This document shows, piece after piece, positions 4,932 through 6,628 of a DNA stretch of 6,628 nucleotides. The position numbers were made by a program, and so were the translations under genes. The DNA comes from Planctomycetota bacterium (GTDB lineage Bacteria; Planctomycetota; Planctomycetia; Pirellulales; Thermoguttaceae), in assembly GCA_021784975.1 (NCBI GenBank), contig JAJYGU010000352.1, positions 1 to 6,628 on the forward strand, written 5' to 3'. Below the pieces are notes generated by a model. That model was not told where the DNA came from, searched no databases, and saw only the letters and a list, made by a program, of their open reading frames with translations. How positions within the stretch are numbered: position 1 is the first letter of the stretch; each line of letters begins with the position of its first letter.

Positions 4932-6628
4932 ATGTGGCTTTACGCGGGAATGTTCTGGGCGGCGTTTGCGACGCTGGTGTTCGAAATCACCCTGACCCGC
5001 CTGCTGAGCGTCATCACCTGGTACTATCTGGCCTTTTTCGCGGTGGCCGTGGCCATGCTGGGGATGACCGCCGGCGCGATCCGAGTTTACCTTCAGCCGA
5101 CGCGCTTCGTCCGCCAAACCGCAGCCGGGGAGGCAGCGACCGCTTGCCTGGGCTTTGCCTTGAGTGTTCCGGTCTCGCTGGTGGTGCTCTGCCTGATCCC
5201 GCTGGAATTCAGTATGAACACCATGTTCGTGCTGGGGGCGATCCTGGACACGCTGGCTTGCGCGGCGCCTTTCTATTTCTCGGGCATAGCCCTCAGCCTG
5301 CTGCTAAGCAAGCCGTTGGCGCCGGTGGGGAAACTCTACGCCGCCGACCTGCTGGGGGCCTCGCTGGGCTGCGTGTTTGTACTGGCGGCGCTGGCTTGGC
5401 TGGATGCCCCCAGCCTGTTGCTGCTGACCGGTGTGATCGCCGCCTTGGCCGCCTGGTGTCTGCGGCGGGCAGGCGGCGGACCAAAACTCCAGTGGCGGAC
5501 CTTGTCTCTTCTCGCCGTTCTGGCCTTGGCGGCCATGCTCAACAGGTCGCAGTATCACGGCGTTCGCCCGCTGTTCGTCAAAGGGAGAATGGAGCCCAGC
5601 TCGCTATACCTGTATGAGAAGTGGAACTCGTTCTCGCGTGTCACCTGCTATCACCAAACCTTGGCCTGGCCGCAACTCTGGGGACCGAGCGAAGTCTTCC
5701 AGCCCGAGGGGGCCTCGACGCAATACTTTATGAATATCGACGGCGCGGCGGGCACCAGCCTGCGCCAGTTTCACCAGCCGGAGGACATCCAACACCTTCG
5801 CTACGACGTGACCAGTGTGGCCCACTACCTGCGTCCCACCGGAAAGGCCTGTGTGATCGGGGTGGGGGGCGCCCGCGACATTCAATGCGCCTTGCTCTTT
5901 GGCCACAAGCAGGTGCTGGGCATCGAATTGAACCCGATTTTCGTGGATCTCTTGAAGAGACGGTTCCACGATTTTGCGGGTATCGATCGGCCCGGGGTTC
6001 GACTGGTGGTGGACGAGGCTCGCAGTTATTTGTCGCGATCCACCGAGCGCTTCGACCTGCTGCAGATGTCGCTCATCGACACCTGGGCCGCTACCGGGGC
6101 CGGGGCCTACTCCTTGTCGGAAAACGCGATCTACACGGTGGAAGCCTGGAAAGTCTTCTTGAGCCGGCTGTCGGAGAAGGGCATCTTCACCGTCTCGCGG
6201 TGGCACAGCGAAAGAGAGTTGGGGGAAACGGGCCGCATCGTCAGTCTGGCCGTGGCCGCCTTGCTGGACATGGGCGTCAAGGATCCCCGCTCGCACCTGA
6301 TGCTAGTCACCAATTGGCGGCTGTCGACGCTGTTGATTCGCCGGACGCCCTTCGATGCCGCCGATATCCAGGAAATGAAGAGCGTTTGCGCCCAGTTGCA
6401 CTACAAGCTGGCGATCGTGCCGGGCGAGCCGGCGGAGCAACCAATCCTGGAATCCGTCTTATCGGCGTCTTCCCGCGACGATCTCAATCGTCGCGTCAGC
6501 AACTTGCCCTTGAACTATGAGCCCCCCACCGACGAACAACCGTATTTCTTCAACATGCTCCGGCTGCGATCAGTTCTGCCCGCGATTGCCGGCGTCGGCC
6601 CCGGCCGGCAATCTCCGGAAGCCGGTCA
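4932..6628 (+). CDS. Polytopic membrane protein with a spermidine-synthase-like domain (3' end outside window)
   Basis: The frame is open from the ATG at 4932 for 565 codons to the window's end. AAGGAG lies 9 nt upstream of the start. About the first 205 residues are membrane-embedded: hydrophobic helices near 4-20, 28-50, 70-92, 97-125, 135-157, 160-177 and 189-203, with FEITLTRLLSVITWYYLAFF and YAADLLGASLGC typical of membrane-bound spermidine-synthase-like proteins. A soluble Rossmann domain follows: CVIGVGGARD (307-316, cofactor loop), LGIELNP (329-335, acidic ribose binder), VVDEARSYL (359-367), FDLLQMSLIDTWAATGAGAYSLSENAIYT (374-402) and FTVSRW (419-424). PPTDEQPYFFNML (531-543) usually leads into a second membrane block, so several helices are probably still missing. 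The fold resembles aminopropyl- and methyltransferases, but the spermidine synthase DSTDP-type active site is not seen. The substrate is unknown, and calling it a polyamine enzyme would be unsafe. Confidence 0.88.
   Translation, partial: MWLYAGMFWAAFATLVFEITLTRLLSVITWYYLAFFAVAVAMLGMTAGAIRVYLQPTRFVRQTAAGEAATACLGFALSVPVSLVVLCLIPLEFSMNTMFVLGAILDTLACAAPFYFSGIALSLLLSKPLAPVGKLYAADLLGASLGCVFVLAALAWLDAPSLLLLTGVIAALAAWCLRRAGGGPKLQWRTLSLLAVLALAAMLNRSQYHGVRPLFVKGRMEPSSLYLYEKWNSFSRVTCYHQTLAWPQLWGPSEVFQPEGASTQYFMNIDGAAGTSLRQFHQPEDIQHLRYDVTSVAHYLRPTGKACVIGVGGARDIQCALLFGHKQVLGIELNPIFVDLLKRRFHDFAGIDRPGVRLVVDEARSYLSRSTERFDLLQMSLIDTWAATGAGAYSLSENAIYTVEAWKVFLSRLSEKGIFTVSRWHSERELGETGRIVSLAVAALLDMGVKDPRSHLMLVTNWRLSTLLIRRTPFDAADIQEMKSVCAQLHYKLAIVPGEPAEQPILESVLSASSRDDLNRRVSNLPLNYEPPTDEQPYFFNMLRLRSVLPAIAGVGPGRQSPEAG

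Noticed and set aside
5604..6296. Long open frame on the minus strand inside the membrane protein gene
   Set aside because: It has no recognisable domain. The plus strand in this stretch encodes the clear Rossmann-domain motifs.

Overview
The window is about 6.6 kb of GC-rich bacterial DNA. It most resembles a planctomycete (Pirellulales-like) chromosome or metagenomic contig. The clues are the altered G-motifs in the second GTPase domain of Der, a GGGACTGTCCC-type intergenic inverted repeat, and a polytopic spermidine-synthase-like membrane protein. This assignment is an inference from protein style, not proof.

Minus strand, read right to left: der (4411-3056, ribosome-assembly GTPase), ald (3037-1928, alanine dehydrogenase), an 88-bp imperfect inverted repeat (1838-1925), purE (1817-1293, purine synthesis), mtnA (about 1258-194, methionine salvage), then the first 28 codons of an archease gene (84 to the left edge; the rest lies outside). 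Gaps are 18 bp (der-ald), 110 bp (ald-purE, filled by the inverted repeat), 34 bp (purE-mtnA) and 109 bp (mtnA-archease, with a candidate promoter). The genes share no single pathway. They look like a housekeeping run that may be partly co-transcribed: der-ald and purE-mtnA are the likeliest pairs.

Plus strand, right part: between der and the last gene (4412-4931) lies a decayed C-terminal fragment of what looks like a 3-hydroxybutyrate oligomer hydrolase. It has lost its N-terminal four fifths and carries an apparent one-base frameshift. Just after its stop are an extended -10 promoter-like sequence and a good ribosome binding site, which lead into a large gene (4932 to beyond the right edge). 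That gene encodes an integral membrane protein fused to a spermidine-synthase-like Rossmann domain.

I saw no tRNA, rRNA, CRISPR array, transposase or defence module. The window is mostly housekeeping. The points most worth a second look are the hydrolase remnant, the foldback repeat between ald and purE, and the functionally uncharacterised membrane-bound spermidine-synthase-like protein.
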